This document shows positions 13,114-21,667 of a DNA stretch of 31,005 nt, one piece after another. The stretch comes from a virus, in IMG/VR virus record IMGVR_UViG_3300049491_000041, positions 1-31,005 of that record, one strand, 5' to 3'. The notes beneath the pieces were generated by a model that made no database searches, was not told where the DNA came from, and worked only from the letters and a program-made list of their open reading frames with translations. Numbering within the stretch: the first letter of the stretch is position 1; each line of letters starts with the position of its first letter. Both the position numbers and the translations under genes were made by a program.

Positions 13114-14554
13114 AGAACATAATCACGAGATTGGCGGTGAACTTTCATCGCCAGTCGCACGGCGCGTGAGGACCGAGGCAACAACCTTGGTGTTCACAGT
13201 AGCGCAGAACAACACCAAGCTGCACGAGAGGTTCTGGCAGTCGCTGATGCGGTTCGTTGAATACAAACAGGCGGAACTGCACATCGCGCGGATCACCTAT
13301 GTCAAGGCGATGCAGGGTTCTGCAAAGCCGGGCACGAAGAAGTGGACCGACGATGACCGCATGTGGTATGACCCACGGATCACCCCGTATATCTCGGATC
13401 AAGCGGTGCAGGTTGCGCCCGATCTGGTATGGTGCGGAGAACTGAACATTATCCCGACGCGGGTTGACCCACTGTCAAACCTGCTGTCATACACCCGCAA
13501 CGCATCCGGTATCGTTCCGCATGTGAAGATGGGGATGAAGTCCGTGCCAACGATGAAGGGGCATGATCGTAAGTTCATGTATACCACCGGAACCGTGACG
13601 CAACGGAACTACATTCAGAAGGCAGCAGGGCAGATCGCAGAGTTCCACCATGTGTTCGGTGCTGTGATCGTCGAGGTTGATGCTGATGGCCGCTGGTGGG
13701 CACGACAGATCAATGCAGATACCTATGGCGTGTTCTATGACAAGACCACTCGGTATTCACCAGAGGGAGTATCACATGGCTGGCCCGTTGAAGCGATGGT
13801 GCATGGCGACATTCACATCGGCAAGGCGAACAATGCTTTGCTTGACACTGTGTTCATGGCTGGCGGTGTCGTGGATCAACTACGACCGAAGCATCAGTTC
13901 TTTCACGATCTGGTTGACTTCACGCCGCGAAATCACCACAACATAGACGACCCGCATTACCTCTGGTCAAAAGAGGCGCAGAAGTCTGTGGAGAGCGAGT
14001 TCGATGCAGCGGCTATGCTGTTACATCATGCAGAGCGTTCGTGGTCCACGTCGCACGTCGTGGTCAGCAACCACGACACTGCAATCAGCAGGTGGCTGCG
14101 GAACACCGTTGCATTCTGGGACGCAAAGAACGTCAAGTATTGGCTCGAAATGAACCAGTATGTGATCGGCAAACTCCACCACGGAGAAAAGCCGCACCCG
14201 TTCCTGTATGCGTTGCAAAGGGCACGACCCGGCCAGTTCCACCTGATTGACGAGGACGAGAGTTTCCGCATTCACGATGTGGAGTTTGGCCTGCATGGGC
14301 ACCTCGGTCCGAATGGCAGCAGGGGATCACCGAAGAACCTGAGCGCAATCGGTAAGGCTTGCACGGCGCACACGCACAGTGCTGGCATAATCGAAGGCGT
14401 ATACACAACCGGGGTTTATGGCAACCTTGACATGGGCTACAACAAAGGCCCCTCGTCGTGGTCGCATGCATTCGTTGTGCAGTATGCCAACGGAAAGCGG
14501 GCCATCTACACTTTCAACGGCCTGATGCCGTGGAGGAACTACGAGAATGTCTGA
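13103..14554 (+). CDS. Calcineurin-like metallophosphoesterase
   Basis: A 483-residue protein with the metal-binding motifs of the metallophosphoesterase superfamily: GDIHIG (Asp236, His238), SNHD (Asn323, His324, Asp325), LHGHLG (His398, His400) and AHTH (His423, His425). This dinuclear metal fold cleaves phosphodiesters or phosphomonoesters; a DNA or nucleotide substrate is likely given the replication setting, but is not shown. The ATG at 13103 has GGAG seven bases upstream; an ATG at 13091 is an alternative. It overlaps the helicase end by 11 bases and the next gene by 8. Residues 1-130 show no recognised domain. Confidence 0.85.
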   Translation: MQNEEHNHEIGGELSSPVARRVRTEATTLVFTVAQNNTKLHERFWQSLMRFVEYKQAELHIARITYVKAMQGSAKPGTKKWTDDDRMWYDPRITPYISDQAVQVAPDLVWCGELNIIPTRVDPLSNLLSYTRNASGIVPHVKMGMKSVPTMKGHDRKFMYTTGTVTQRNYIQKAAGQIAEFHHVFGAVIVEVDADGRWWARQINADTYGVFYDKTTRYSPEGVSHGWPVEAMVHGDIHIGKANNALLDTVFMAGGVVDQLRPKHQFFHDLVDFTPRNHHNIDDPHYLWSKEAQKSVESEFDAAAMLLHHAERSWSTSHVVVSNHDTAISRWLRNTVAFWDAKNVKYWLEMNQYVIGKLHHGEKPHPFLYALQRARPGQFHLIDEDESFRIHDVEFGLHGHLGPNGSRGSPKNLSAIGKACTAHTHSAGIIEGVYTTGVYGNLDMGYNKGPSSWSHAFVVQYANGKRAIYTFNGLMPWRNYENV

Positions 14555-14996
14555 CAAGAAGCTGGTATATCTTATCGGCTCACTGCGTAACCCGAACATC
14601 GTCGCACTGGCAAACAGCATTGAAGCTGCGTTGCCCGTGCGTGTGTTCGATGATTGGCAATGTGCTGGTGAACACGCCGATGACGCATGGAGAGATCATG
14701 AAAAAGCACGAGGACACACCTACATCGAGGCACTCAAAAGACCCGCAGCGCAGCACGTATTCCAGTTCGACAAGAAATGGATTGATCTTTCTGTTGCTGT
14801 GGTTCTTGTGTGCCCTGCTGGTAAGTCTGGGCACCTAGAGTTCGGATACGCAATCGGACGTGGCAAACCCGGTTTCATTCTGCTGGATGATCCCGAGCGT
14901 TGGGACGTTATGTATCAGTTCGCAACAGGTGTTACGCACGATACCGACGAACTTATCCAGCGCCTTCGTGAAGAACAAGGTGTGTGCTACGGATGA
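14547..14996 (+). CDS. Nucleoside 2-deoxyribosyltransferase-like protein
   Basis: A 149-residue protein with the pattern of the nucleoside 2-deoxyribosyltransferase / dNMP N-glycosidase family, which exchanges or removes bases on deoxyribose. Seen: YLIGSLRNP at 8-16, FDDW at 34-37, Asp80 in WIDLSVAVVLV, and GHLEFGYAIGRGKP at 95-108, where Glu98 sits where the catalytic Glu is found. Length matches the family. It overlaps both neighbours, so it is in the replication operon. Likely role: nucleotide salvage, pool adjustment or a step in making a modified nucleotide. Substrate unknown. Confidence 0.82.
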   Translation: MSDKKLVYLIGSLRNPNIVALANSIEAALPVRVFDDWQCAGEHADDAWRDHEKARGHTYIEALKRPAAQHVFQFDKKWIDLSVAVVLVCPAGKSGHLEFGYAIGRGKPGFILLDDPERWDVMYQFATGVTHDTDELIQRLREEQGVCYG

Positions 14997-15607
14997 TCGT
15001 CATCCCTGAACTGCAAAAGGTTGTGATCATGCCGCCACGCAGCGGCAGCACAGCTTTGAAGGCCGCATTGCTCGGCACCTATCCGCTTGCGTATGCACCG
15101 TATCGGCATGGCGAGTGGAACATGGTCAACCATCTGCGTGACAGCAGCGTGGCACGGACTTACACCGCAGTCTACCCGCTGCGAAACCCACTCGAACGGA
15201 TGATCTCTTTGTGGCGCTACATGCAGGACGTAAGCCCGCAGCGCAATCCGAGGGCACCGCAAGAGTGGATCGACAGAGTGCGGGCAGATGCGTCGAGGAC
15301 GTTCACGCACTGGCTGCACACATCGAATGAACTGTTTAACGAGAGCAGAGCATCGCCCGAAAGCTATTACTGCACATGGTTCTCGGTGCCTGCTGCCCGC
15401 AAGGATGCACGTTACTTCTTGCAGGACTGCCCGGCATTTGAAGTGCTGCGGTTTGGCGATGTCAGGGATTACAAGAGCATGCTTGGCATCGAAATTCCTG
15501 CACTCGACAACGCCTCAACGTTCCGCGATGCCGTTGTGTCACATCGTGATACAGCGTTCATTGAGGAGCATCACCACACCGACATGATACTGATGGGGAC
15601 GAAATGA
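14993..15607 (+). CDS. Sulfotransferase-like protein
   Basis: A 204-residue protein with the two PAPS-binding signatures of the sulfotransferase family: PPRSGSTAL at 14-22 (5'-phosphosulfate loop) and LRNPLERMIS at 63-72 (3'-phosphate motif with Arg64 and Ser72). Such enzymes move a sulfuryl group from PAPS to a glycan, lipid or small molecule. The start overlaps the upstream stop as ATGA, and its own stop overlaps the 15604 gene. There is no signal peptide or membrane anchor, so it is cytoplasmic. Its acceptor is unknown; host surface glycan or a nucleotide are both possible. Confidence 0.82.
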   Translation: MIVIPELQKVVIMPPRSGSTALKAALLGTYPLAYAPYRHGEWNMVNHLRDSSVARTYTAVYPLRNPLERMISLWRYMQDVSPQRNPRAPQEWIDRVRADASRTFTHWLHTSNELFNESRASPESYYCTWFSVPAARKDARYFLQDCPAFEVLRFGDVRDYKSMLGIEIPALDNASTFRDAVVSHRDTAFIEEHHHTDMILMGTK

Positions 15608-15858
15608 CGCGTATCATTGCGGCGCATTACGACAAGTGCATGATGGCCTACTTTCTACGGCTGTCAGACGGAACGCAGATCATGAGCGTTCCTGTTGATG
15701 CACCGTCAACAATTCCGCGTGTTGAAAGGAAACGGCATGAGCGATCAGAAATTCAAGGCAGACGCGGGCAAAGCAAAGCCCGACCTGCTTTTCATGGGCT
15801 TCGCACGGTCATTGCGACTTGTGCAGGCTACCTTGGAATACGGCGCACAAAAGTATGA
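15604..15858 (+). CDS. Small doubtful protein overlapping the diphosphohydrolase gene
   Basis: An 84-residue frame starting in an ATGA overlap with the sulfotransferase stop, with GGGGA just upstream. Its first 44 residues (YFLRLSDGTQIMSVPVDAP) fall in a region with no other gene and read like a small protein. Its last 122 bases overlap the 15737 gene in another frame and look like shadow sequence (Arg-rich). The start signals support translation, but the full length may not be meaningful. Family unknown. Confidence 0.42.
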   Translation: MTRIIAAHYDKCMMAYFLRLSDGTQIMSVPVDAPSTIPRVERKRHERSEIQGRRGQSKARPAFHGLRTVIATCAGYLGIRRTKV

Positions 15859-16132
15859 GGAACATTCGTGGCGGCAAGTGCCCAACGGAGAGGACCGATA
15901 CTTCCGTGCAGGTGAGCGTCATCACCAAGAGCGACTGATCGGTGCTGCTGGTCAGTTCACCCCGACTATCGAGTTCTGCGACCACGAAAGTGGCCTGCCC
16001 CACATTGCACACGAGGTGTTCAACCTTCTGTGCCTGATGGAACTGGCATTGCAGAACTCAGATGATCCTGATGCATTGCTCAAGCAGTTGTGTCAGTTCA
16101 ATCCGCCACCCACTGCACACAAGGAGGCATGA
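15737..16132 (+). CDS. dATP/dGTP diphosphohydrolase-like protein (MazG-like nucleotide hydrolase)
   Basis: A 131-residue protein resembling the phage dATP/dGTP diphosphohydrolase family (formerly DUF5664): DAGKAKPDLLFMGFARSL, ATLEYGAQKY at 31-40, the RHHQERL helix at 61-67 and HESGLPHIAHEVFNLLCLME at 83-102, with metal-binding type Glu/Asp/His residues. It would hydrolyse purine dNTPs to monophosphate and pyrophosphate, altering the pool. AAGGAA precedes the ATG at 15737. It lies beside the deoxyribosyltransferase-like gene. Substrate preference cannot be read from sequence. Confidence 0.82.
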   Translation: MSDQKFKADAGKAKPDLLFMGFARSLRLVQATLEYGAQKYEEHSWRQVPNGEDRYFRAGERHHQERLIGAAGQFTPTIEFCDHESGLPHIAHEVFNLLCLMELALQNSDDPDALLKQLCQFNPPPTAHKEA

Positions 16133-16293
16133 TGGGACAAGTTACCGTGTATACCAAGACCAAAGACAACCCGACGTGGATGCCGCAGCAGACCTATGCC
16201 AACTCCCGCCTTGCCAATGAGGCATGCGGCAAGATGAAGGCGCAGGCAGAAGCCGATGGCAAAATCCTCTACTGCAAGATGGAGCGCAAATGA
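16132..16293 (+). CDS. Small unknown protein upstream of ligase
   Basis: A 53-residue protein. AAGGAGG at 16121-16127 is best spaced for the ATG at 16132; the ATG at 16129 is an alternative giving one extra Met. It reads as two strands and a helix (QVTVYTKTKDNPTW, NEACGKMKAQAEADG) with a basic end, and contains two cysteines. It overlaps the previous stop and the ligase start (ATGA). No family recognised. Confidence 0.6.
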   Translation: MGQVTVYTKTKDNPTWMPQQTYANSRLANEACGKMKAQAEADGKILYCKMERK

Positions 16294-17156
16294 GCGGCGA
16301 GTCAATCGCACTAGCCAAGCACCTCGACTTGGATAAGATGAGTTTCCCGGCGTGGTTCTCCGAGAAGCTGGACGGCGTTCCTATCCATATGACAATCGAA
16401 TGCAATGCAGGAGAGTGGCGTGTGAGCATGGTGACGCGGCAATGGGAGCCTGCACTATCCTGTATCAACTACGGCATCAGGTTTGTGCAATACAACCAAG
16501 ACGTGTTGCAGATTGGTAGGCAATACCACTTCGTGTTCGAGGTGACGCACGAGACACTGACTGGGTTCAAAGACATCAGCGGCGTTGTCCGCCGACAGTC
16601 GCACCAAGAAGGTCTGGTGTTCAACCTGTTCGACTATGACGCCTTCATGCCGCATGTGAAGAACTCTGGCAGAGGCTTTGGCGACAGGATGAACGAGTGC
16701 ATGCATGACTTCCAGATGCCGCCGTCATTCCACACCATACATCAGGTGCTGTATCCCGATGCAGAAAGCCTGCAAGATGCACTGGACAACACACCGATAG
16801 GCCTCAAGCAAGAGGGCTGGATCATTCGTGCTGCTGACGCAGTGTGGAAACCCGGCACTCGCCACTGGGACTATCAGAAAGTAGTGAAGGAGCCTACCAT
16901 TGATCTTTGGATCGTTTCTGCAAGCGAAGGCACAGGCAAATTCGCTGGCGGCGTCGGCCGCTTTGAGGCGGCGTATCGCGGAGCAACAATCGGCATCGGA
17001 CCCGGCAAGCAAACCACTGCTGAACGAGCCGCAGCACTCCACGGCAAGTATCCGCGCATGGCTTGCATCAAATACAAGCCAGATGACGGATATGAAGCAC
17101 TTCGTCAACCGACTTTCCAATGCTGGCGTGACGATAAGAGTGAGGCTGACGCTTGA
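16290..17156 (+). CDS. ATP-dependent DNA ligase
   Basis: A 288-residue ligase that would join Okazaki fragments and nicks. Motif I is EKLDGVP with adenylated Lys26. Later nucleotidyltransferase motifs are seen as FVFEVTHETL (motif III region), EGWIIRAADAVW (motif IV) and DYQKVVKEPTIDLWIV (motif V), followed by an OB-fold C-terminus ending FQCWRDDKSEADA. It is shorter than T7 ligase but includes the core domains. The start lies in an ATGA overlap and is supported by the close position of motif I to the N-terminus, as in phage ligases. Confidence 0.92.
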   Translation: MSGESIALAKHLDLDKMSFPAWFSEKLDGVPIHMTIECNAGEWRVSMVTRQWEPALSCINYGIRFVQYNQDVLQIGRQYHFVFEVTHETLTGFKDISGVVRRQSHQEGLVFNLFDYDAFMPHVKNSGRGFGDRMNECMHDFQMPPSFHTIHQVLYPDAESLQDALDNTPIGLKQEGWIIRAADAVWKPGTRHWDYQKVVKEPTIDLWIVSASEGTGKFAGGVGRFEAAYRGATIGIGPGKQTTAERAAALHGKYPRMACIKYKPDDGYEALRQPTFQCWRDDKSEADA

Positions 17157-17341
17157 AGATCAAGGTTGATGTTTACAAAGAACCCGATGTGCATATTGCA
17201 GTGCAAATTGCACTAAGGTTTGCTCGCGAGTTCCCTGATAGTCAGGGGCATGCCGATGGTGTGGCGTATACGGTCGGAAATTTAAGACTGTTTGCTTATC
17301 GCACCAGCGGTTCGATGATCACAGTAAGGGAAATCGGCTAA
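17153..17341 (+). CDS. Small unknown protein, TTG start
   Basis: A 62-residue product between ligase and DNA polymerase. No ATG fits; the TTG at 17153 overlaps the ligase stop and has GAGG eight bases upstream. The sequence is compact and protein-like (KVDVYKEPDVHIAVQIALRF, YTVGNLRLFAYRT), with its stop sharing TAATG with the polymerase start, which argues for coupling. Function unknown. Confidence 0.58.
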   Translation: MKIKVDVYKEPDVHIAVQIALRFAREFPDSQGHADGVAYTVGNLRLFAYRTSGSMITVREIG

Positions 17342-19650
17342 TGGCATACATGGCTTTCGACAACGAGACAGAGACGCATCACGGGTTCAAGCGCAAGTCC
17401 AACCCGTTCCTGCCCGACAACTACATCGTCATGCGTGGCCGTCAAGTCGAGGGCCAAGGCCGCAACTCTTGGGATCACTTCAAGAGCAAGGACAAAGTGA
17501 CGCCAATCATCATTCCCGATAATGTCGATGTGCTGTATGGGTTCAACATCAAGTTCGACCTACTGTATGAAATGATGGTGCCCGGTGGCTATGAAGTCAT
17601 CAAGGCGTTCATCAACAGAGGCGGCAAGATTTGGGATGGGCAATATGCCAAGTATCTGGTGGAGGGGCAACTCCAGAAATACCAGATATGTGCGATGGAC
17701 GACATCATCGAGGAATACGGTGGCACCAAGAAGATCGACGGCGTTAAGGCGCTGTGGCAAGCCGGTGTATTGACGAGTGAGATTGACCCGGACTTGTTGC
17801 TTGACTACTTGGTTGGCAGCGAAGCGGAACACAGACGCGGTGGGGACATTGGTAACACAATCCTTATCTGCGAGGGGACAAGAGAACAAGCCCGCAAGCT
17901 GAACATGTTTACCGCGATTGAGCGGCGCATGGACGGCCTGATGGCAACGACTGAGATGGAATATCGTGGCTTGAAGATCGACATCGCCCGTGCCAAGAAA
18001 GACATGGCAAAGCGTATGGCGGAACTGGCCGTGATACAGGAACGGTTGGCACAGCATGTGTCTACCATCCCCGCGGAAGTCAAGTTCAACTGGGGTTCAG
18101 GGACGCATGTATCCTGCCTGCTGTTTGGAGGCACGATTAAGTATGAAAAGCAAGACACTTATGTTGATCCGAACACGGGACAGCTTGCACGACTCAAAGC
18201 AACTGCACGATGGCCCCTATTTAGAGGTAAGCCTGTTGATCCCGCAAAGCTGCCTGAAAGGGGATTTGTGGAACTCCCTGATGGGTCTTGGCGTCATCCC
18301 AATCTCGACCAAGACCGCTTCCAAAGTGGCAAGAAGTCTGGTGAAGGAAAGTTTAAGTCGGTTGATGTTGAAGGCCCGCTAAAGGTCAAGTATCAAGACT
18401 TCTTTTACGAACTGCCTCGCATGACCGAGCCAGAGGAAGAATGGAAAACTGCGCTCACTGATGGCATGGGCAAGCCCGTGTATTCCACCGACAAGGATAC
18501 CGTCGAAGAACTTGGTGTGCGCGACATACCATTCCTCAAAGACTTTGCCATGCAGGCAAAGCTGGAGAAGGACTTGGGCACATACTATGCACGGTGGCAC
18601 GAGAAGAAGAAAGAGTATGTGGGCATGCTCACCTGTGTTGATCCCGTCAGTCTGATGGTGCATCACTCGTTGAACCACACCAGCACAGTCACGACCCGGT
18701 TGTCGTCGTCTAACCCGAACATGCAGAATATCCCTCGCGGCGATAAGTCCGAAGTCAAGGCGATGTTCGTTAGCAGGTTTGGGGCAGAAGGCCGCATGCT
18801 GGAGATTGACTACAGCCAGCTTGAGGTTGTTGTGCAGGGCCTGCTGTCGCTTGATCCGCAACTGGTCAAAGACCTCAATGCGAAGATCGACTTCCACTGC
18901 AAGCGTGTGTCCGCTAAGTTTGGCATCAGTTACGAGGAAGCAGTCTACAAGTGCAAGTCCGACGAGTTCAAGGCTGCATTCCCCGAGGAGTTCAAGACGT
19001 GGAAGAACCGACGCACAGGCGTTAAGGAGTTCTCGTTCCAACGGGCATACGGTGCTGGCGCTGCTGCAATCGCATTCGCAACTGGCATGCCGATTGACGA
19101 TGTGAAAGCACTGATCGAGAACGAGGACATCATGTATCCCGGCATCACCCGGTTCAACGACCGCGTGTCCCGCGATGTGCAACACTCCGCTAAACCGTTC
19201 CGCGACGGTGAGCGTGGTTGGAAGATGTATCGCCGTGGGCAGTATCAAGCACCCACTGGCACGATCTACAAGTTCCGCTCTTGGGATGCACCGGCATTCA
19301 TGGCGAAGCAAGGGATCACAGATACGTTTAGCCCGCCAGAGATGAAGAATTACCCGGTTCAAGGCACGGGCGGTGAGTTGGTTCAGTTGGTGCTTGGGAT
19401 GCTGCTTCGCACGTTCTACAAGCGGAACAACTGGAATGACCGCGCCTTCCTTGTGAACACGGTGCATGACTGCGTGTGGATCGACTGCCACATCAGCGTG
19501 TATAAAGAGGTTGGTGAAGTGGCACTGAAAGTTATGCAGGCTATCCCTCAATACTTGAAGCACTTCTACAACATTGACTGCCCCGTGCCATTCCCTGCTG
19601 AGGCAGAGGCTGGCCTTAACATGCTCGAACTCAACGAGCATCTGCACTAG
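17341..19650 (+). CDS. Family A DNA polymerase with 3'-5' exonuclease (T7 gp5-like)
   Basis: A 769-residue replicative polymerase. Proofreading exonuclease: FDNETE (Asp7, Glu9) and YGFNIKFDLLYE (Asn69, Asp73); the third motif near Asp169 (RRGGDIGNT) lacks the usual Tyr, with Arg165 in that place by eye. Polymerase: motif A LEIDYSQLE (Asp490); motif B RTGVKEFSFQRAYG (Arg558, Lys562, Phe566, Tyr570); motif C TVHDCVW (Asp710). Phe566 aligns with E. coli Pol I Phe762, where T7 has Tyr526. Length is somewhat greater than T7 gp5. It starts at a TAATG junction with AAGGGA upstream. Confidence 0.97.
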   Translation: MAYMAFDNETETHHGFKRKSNPFLPDNYIVMRGRQVEGQGRNSWDHFKSKDKVTPIIIPDNVDVLYGFNIKFDLLYEMMVPGGYEVIKAFINRGGKIWDGQYAKYLVEGQLQKYQICAMDDIIEEYGGTKKIDGVKALWQAGVLTSEIDPDLLLDYLVGSEAEHRRGGDIGNTILICEGTREQARKLNMFTAIERRMDGLMATTEMEYRGLKIDIARAKKDMAKRMAELAVIQERLAQHVSTIPAEVKFNWGSGTHVSCLLFGGTIKYEKQDTYVDPNTGQLARLKATARWPLFRGKPVDPAKLPERGFVELPDGSWRHPNLDQDRFQSGKKSGEGKFKSVDVEGPLKVKYQDFFYELPRMTEPEEEWKTALTDGMGKPVYSTDKDTVEELGVRDIPFLKDFAMQAKLEKDLGTYYARWHEKKKEYVGMLTCVDPVSLMVHHSLNHTSTVTTRLSSSNPNMQNIPRGDKSEVKAMFVSRFGAEGRMLEIDYSQLEVVVQGLLSLDPQLVKDLNAKIDFHCKRVSAKFGISYEEAVYKCKSDEFKAAFPEEFKTWKNRRTGVKEFSFQRAYGAGAAAIAFATGMPIDDVKALIENEDIMYPGITRFNDRVSRDVQHSAKPFRDGERGWKMYRRGQYQAPTGTIYKFRSWDAPAFMAKQGITDTFSPPEMKNYPVQGTGGELVQLVLGMLLRTFYKRNNWNDRAFLVNTVHDCVWIDCHISVYKEVGEVALKVMQAIPQYLKHFYNIDCPVPFPAEAEAGLNMLELNEHLH

Positions 19651-19658
19651 GAGCAAAC

Positions 19659-20591
19659 ATGAACGCATTGTTGGCGCAAGCCAAGACCACGACCGTTGAC
19701 CATACCAAAGTCACCGAAGGCATTACCTTTGAAACCCCGCCTGCTGGACCCTCGATGGCCCGCTTCGTCGGATATGTGGAGGTTGGCAAGCAACCGCAGG
19801 AGTTCGATGGTAAGCCCAAGAACCCGGCACTGGAATGCTATGTGTTCTTTGAACTGAACTCGAAGAAGCACATGCGGACCTTTGAGGTGGACGGCGTTGA
19901 AAAGACCTCGTTCAACCGCATCCAGCAGTCGCTGCCCGTCTACACCAATTCCAAGGCAGGCTTCCACAAGCTGTTCGAGAGCATGCGTGCTGGCCGTGAC
20001 GGGATCACCCACATGGCGCACATGCTTGGCGAACCGTTCAAGATCGACGTGGTTCACAACACTGTTGGTGAGGGCGACAAAAAGAAAACCTACGCGAACA
20101 TGAAGGACGCGAATGGTTGGAAGATCGGTCCGCCGATGGTGACGAAGTATAACGACGAGGGTGAACCCGTTGAAACCGTTATGCTGCCCGTGCCGGAACC
20201 CACGCAATCGCTGATGCTGCTGCTGTGGGATACCCCGAGCAAAGAGCAGTGGGACAGCATCTTCATTGATGGCGTTCGCAAGACCAAGGTGAATGGCGTT
20301 GAGACGGAAGTCAGCAAGAACTGGCTGCAAGAACTGTGCATGAAAGCCGTGGACTTCAAAGGGTCCGCAGTCGAGGGCCTGTTGACGGGCGGCGATGCTC
20401 TGGCCGACGAATTGTCGGGTGGCATGTTCGATGATCTGCCTGCCGATCCGGCCCCGGACACGGGCGCTGAGAAGCAAGCCGACAAGCCCGCGCCGGAAGT
20501 GAAGGCGGAAACCAAGACTGCTGACAGGCCCGCTCCGACGCCCACCGAGAGCAAGAGCGCGGATGACGTTCTGGCAGGTCTGGGCCTCTGA
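19659..20591 (+). CDS. Probable ssDNA-binding / replication accessory protein
   Basis: A 310-residue protein between DNA polymerase and exonuclease. Residues 15-235 are a mixed beta domain (FVGYVEVGKQPQEFDGK, LECYVFFELNSKK). The last 70 residues are a flexible, charged Pro/Ala/Lys/Glu linker ending in SADDVLAGLGL, similar to the end of the 10236 protein. A core plus disordered tail with a conserved acidic-hydrophobic tip is the plan of T7 gp2.5 and bacterial SSB. phiKMV-like phages have an unassigned protein of similar size here. The SSB role is inference from architecture and position. Confidence 0.72.
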   Translation: MNALLAQAKTTTVDHTKVTEGITFETPPAGPSMARFVGYVEVGKQPQEFDGKPKNPALECYVFFELNSKKHMRTFEVDGVEKTSFNRIQQSLPVYTNSKAGFHKLFESMRAGRDGITHMAHMLGEPFKIDVVHNTVGEGDKKKTYANMKDANGWKIGPPMVTKYNDEGEPVETVMLPVPEPTQSLMLLLWDTPSKEQWDSIFIDGVRKTKVNGVETEVSKNWLQELCMKAVDFKGSAVEGLLTGGDALADELSGGMFDDLPADPAPDTGAEKQADKPAPEVKAETKTADRPAPTPTESKSADDVLAGLGL

Positions 20592-21667
20592 TGACCAACG
20601 CCGCACTGGCACAGTTTGGGGTGACAGGTGCAAACCTGTCGCCTCAAGCAAAGGTTGGCCGCCCACGGGTAGCCACGAAGATTGCCCACATCGACGGCGA
20701 CTTTATCTCGTATCAGATCGCAGCAGATACCAAGGATGAAACCGAGGGACGACGCCCGCTGCGAACGCTCGAATACAAGATGGAGCAAATCCAAGACATC
20801 GCAATGGAGATCATGGAACGTGCAGGCGCAGGCAAGTTCGTTTTGCATATCACTCCGAGTGGTAGCACCAAGGGTGGACGTGCGGACCAAGTTGTCCAGA
20901 AGGAATACCAAGCCAACCGAGCAGACCGCGAGAAGCCCGAGCATCTGGATCAAGTCCGGTATGCCATTGGCTCTGGTGCTTGGCAGTATGGACACGGCAT
21001 GGTGCATCTTATCCGTGAGGCCGATGACGGCATGACGATGGCGGCTGTGAATGACATCGACAACGTGATCATTTGCAGCAAGGATAAAGACCTCCGCATG
21101 GCACCGGGATGGCACATGGATATGGACACCGATGAATTGGTGTTTGTCCGTCCCGACGAGTTCGGCACCATCTGGTTGGATGACACCAAGTCCAGCAAGA
21201 AGCTGGTAGGTTGGGGACCGAAGTTCTTCTGGGCACAGTGCCTGATGGGCGACACGGTTGACAACATTGCTGGCCTGCCTGTGATGGCGGGCTGTGACGT
21301 TGAACGCATCAACAAGCCCGAGTTGTATAGGCAGAACGTCCAGCTTAAGCGGGCGCTCAAAGATGATCCCGCTCAACCCACCATCCAGCGTATCAACTCG
21401 CAGTGGGCAAAGCAAGGCAAGGTCGGCGCTGTAGCTGCGTTCAATGTTCTCAAGGACATCGACAACAACAAGGACGCATTCAACGAAGTGCGGACCCTGT
21501 TCCAGAACGTCGAGGACGTTGGACATGGCGGGTATGTGTTCCGGCATTGGAAAACCAACCAGCAGGTCACACCCACGAATGCACTGCTTGGCGACATGCT
21601 TGCACTGTGGATGCGGCATACCGATGATCCCAAAGACGTGATCCGTTGGTTGAAGCAGTTCGTCTAA
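20591..21667 (+). CDS. 5'-3' exonuclease (T7 gp6-like, FEN family)
   Basis: A 358-residue structure-specific nuclease that would remove RNA primers and degrade host DNA for nucleotides. Acidic motifs: AHIDGDF (Asp35, Asp37), IICSKDKDLRM (Asp165, Asp167) and MGDTVDNIAGLP (Asp221, Asp224); the last is the helix-hairpin-helix entry typical of the FEN family. It starts in a TGATG overlap with the preceding gene and ends 22 bases inside the endonuclease VII frame, so these replication and recombination nucleases are probably coupled. Confidence 0.94.
   Translation: MTNAALAQFGVTGANLSPQAKVGRPRVATKIAHIDGDFISYQIAADTKDETEGRRPLRTLEYKMEQIQDIAMEIMERAGAGKFVLHITPSGSTKGGRADQVVQKEYQANRADREKPEHLDQVRYAIGSGAWQYGHGMVHLIREADDGMTMAAVNDIDNVIICSKDKDLRMAPGWHMDMDTDELVFVRPDEFGTIWLDDTKSSKKLVGWGPKFFWAQCLMGDTVDNIAGLPVMAGCDVERINKPELYRQNVQLKRALKDDPAQPTIQRINSQWAKQGKVGAVAAFNVLKDIDNNKDAFNEVRTLFQNVEDVGHGGYVFRHWKTNQQVTPTNALLGDMLALWMRHTDDPKDVIRWLKQFV

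Noticed and set aside
18379-19668. Antisense frame of about 429 codons opposite the DNA polymerase
   Set aside because: Composition is that of a codon-bias shadow (His/Leu/Val-rich) and it lies wholly across conserved polymerase motifs on the + strand.
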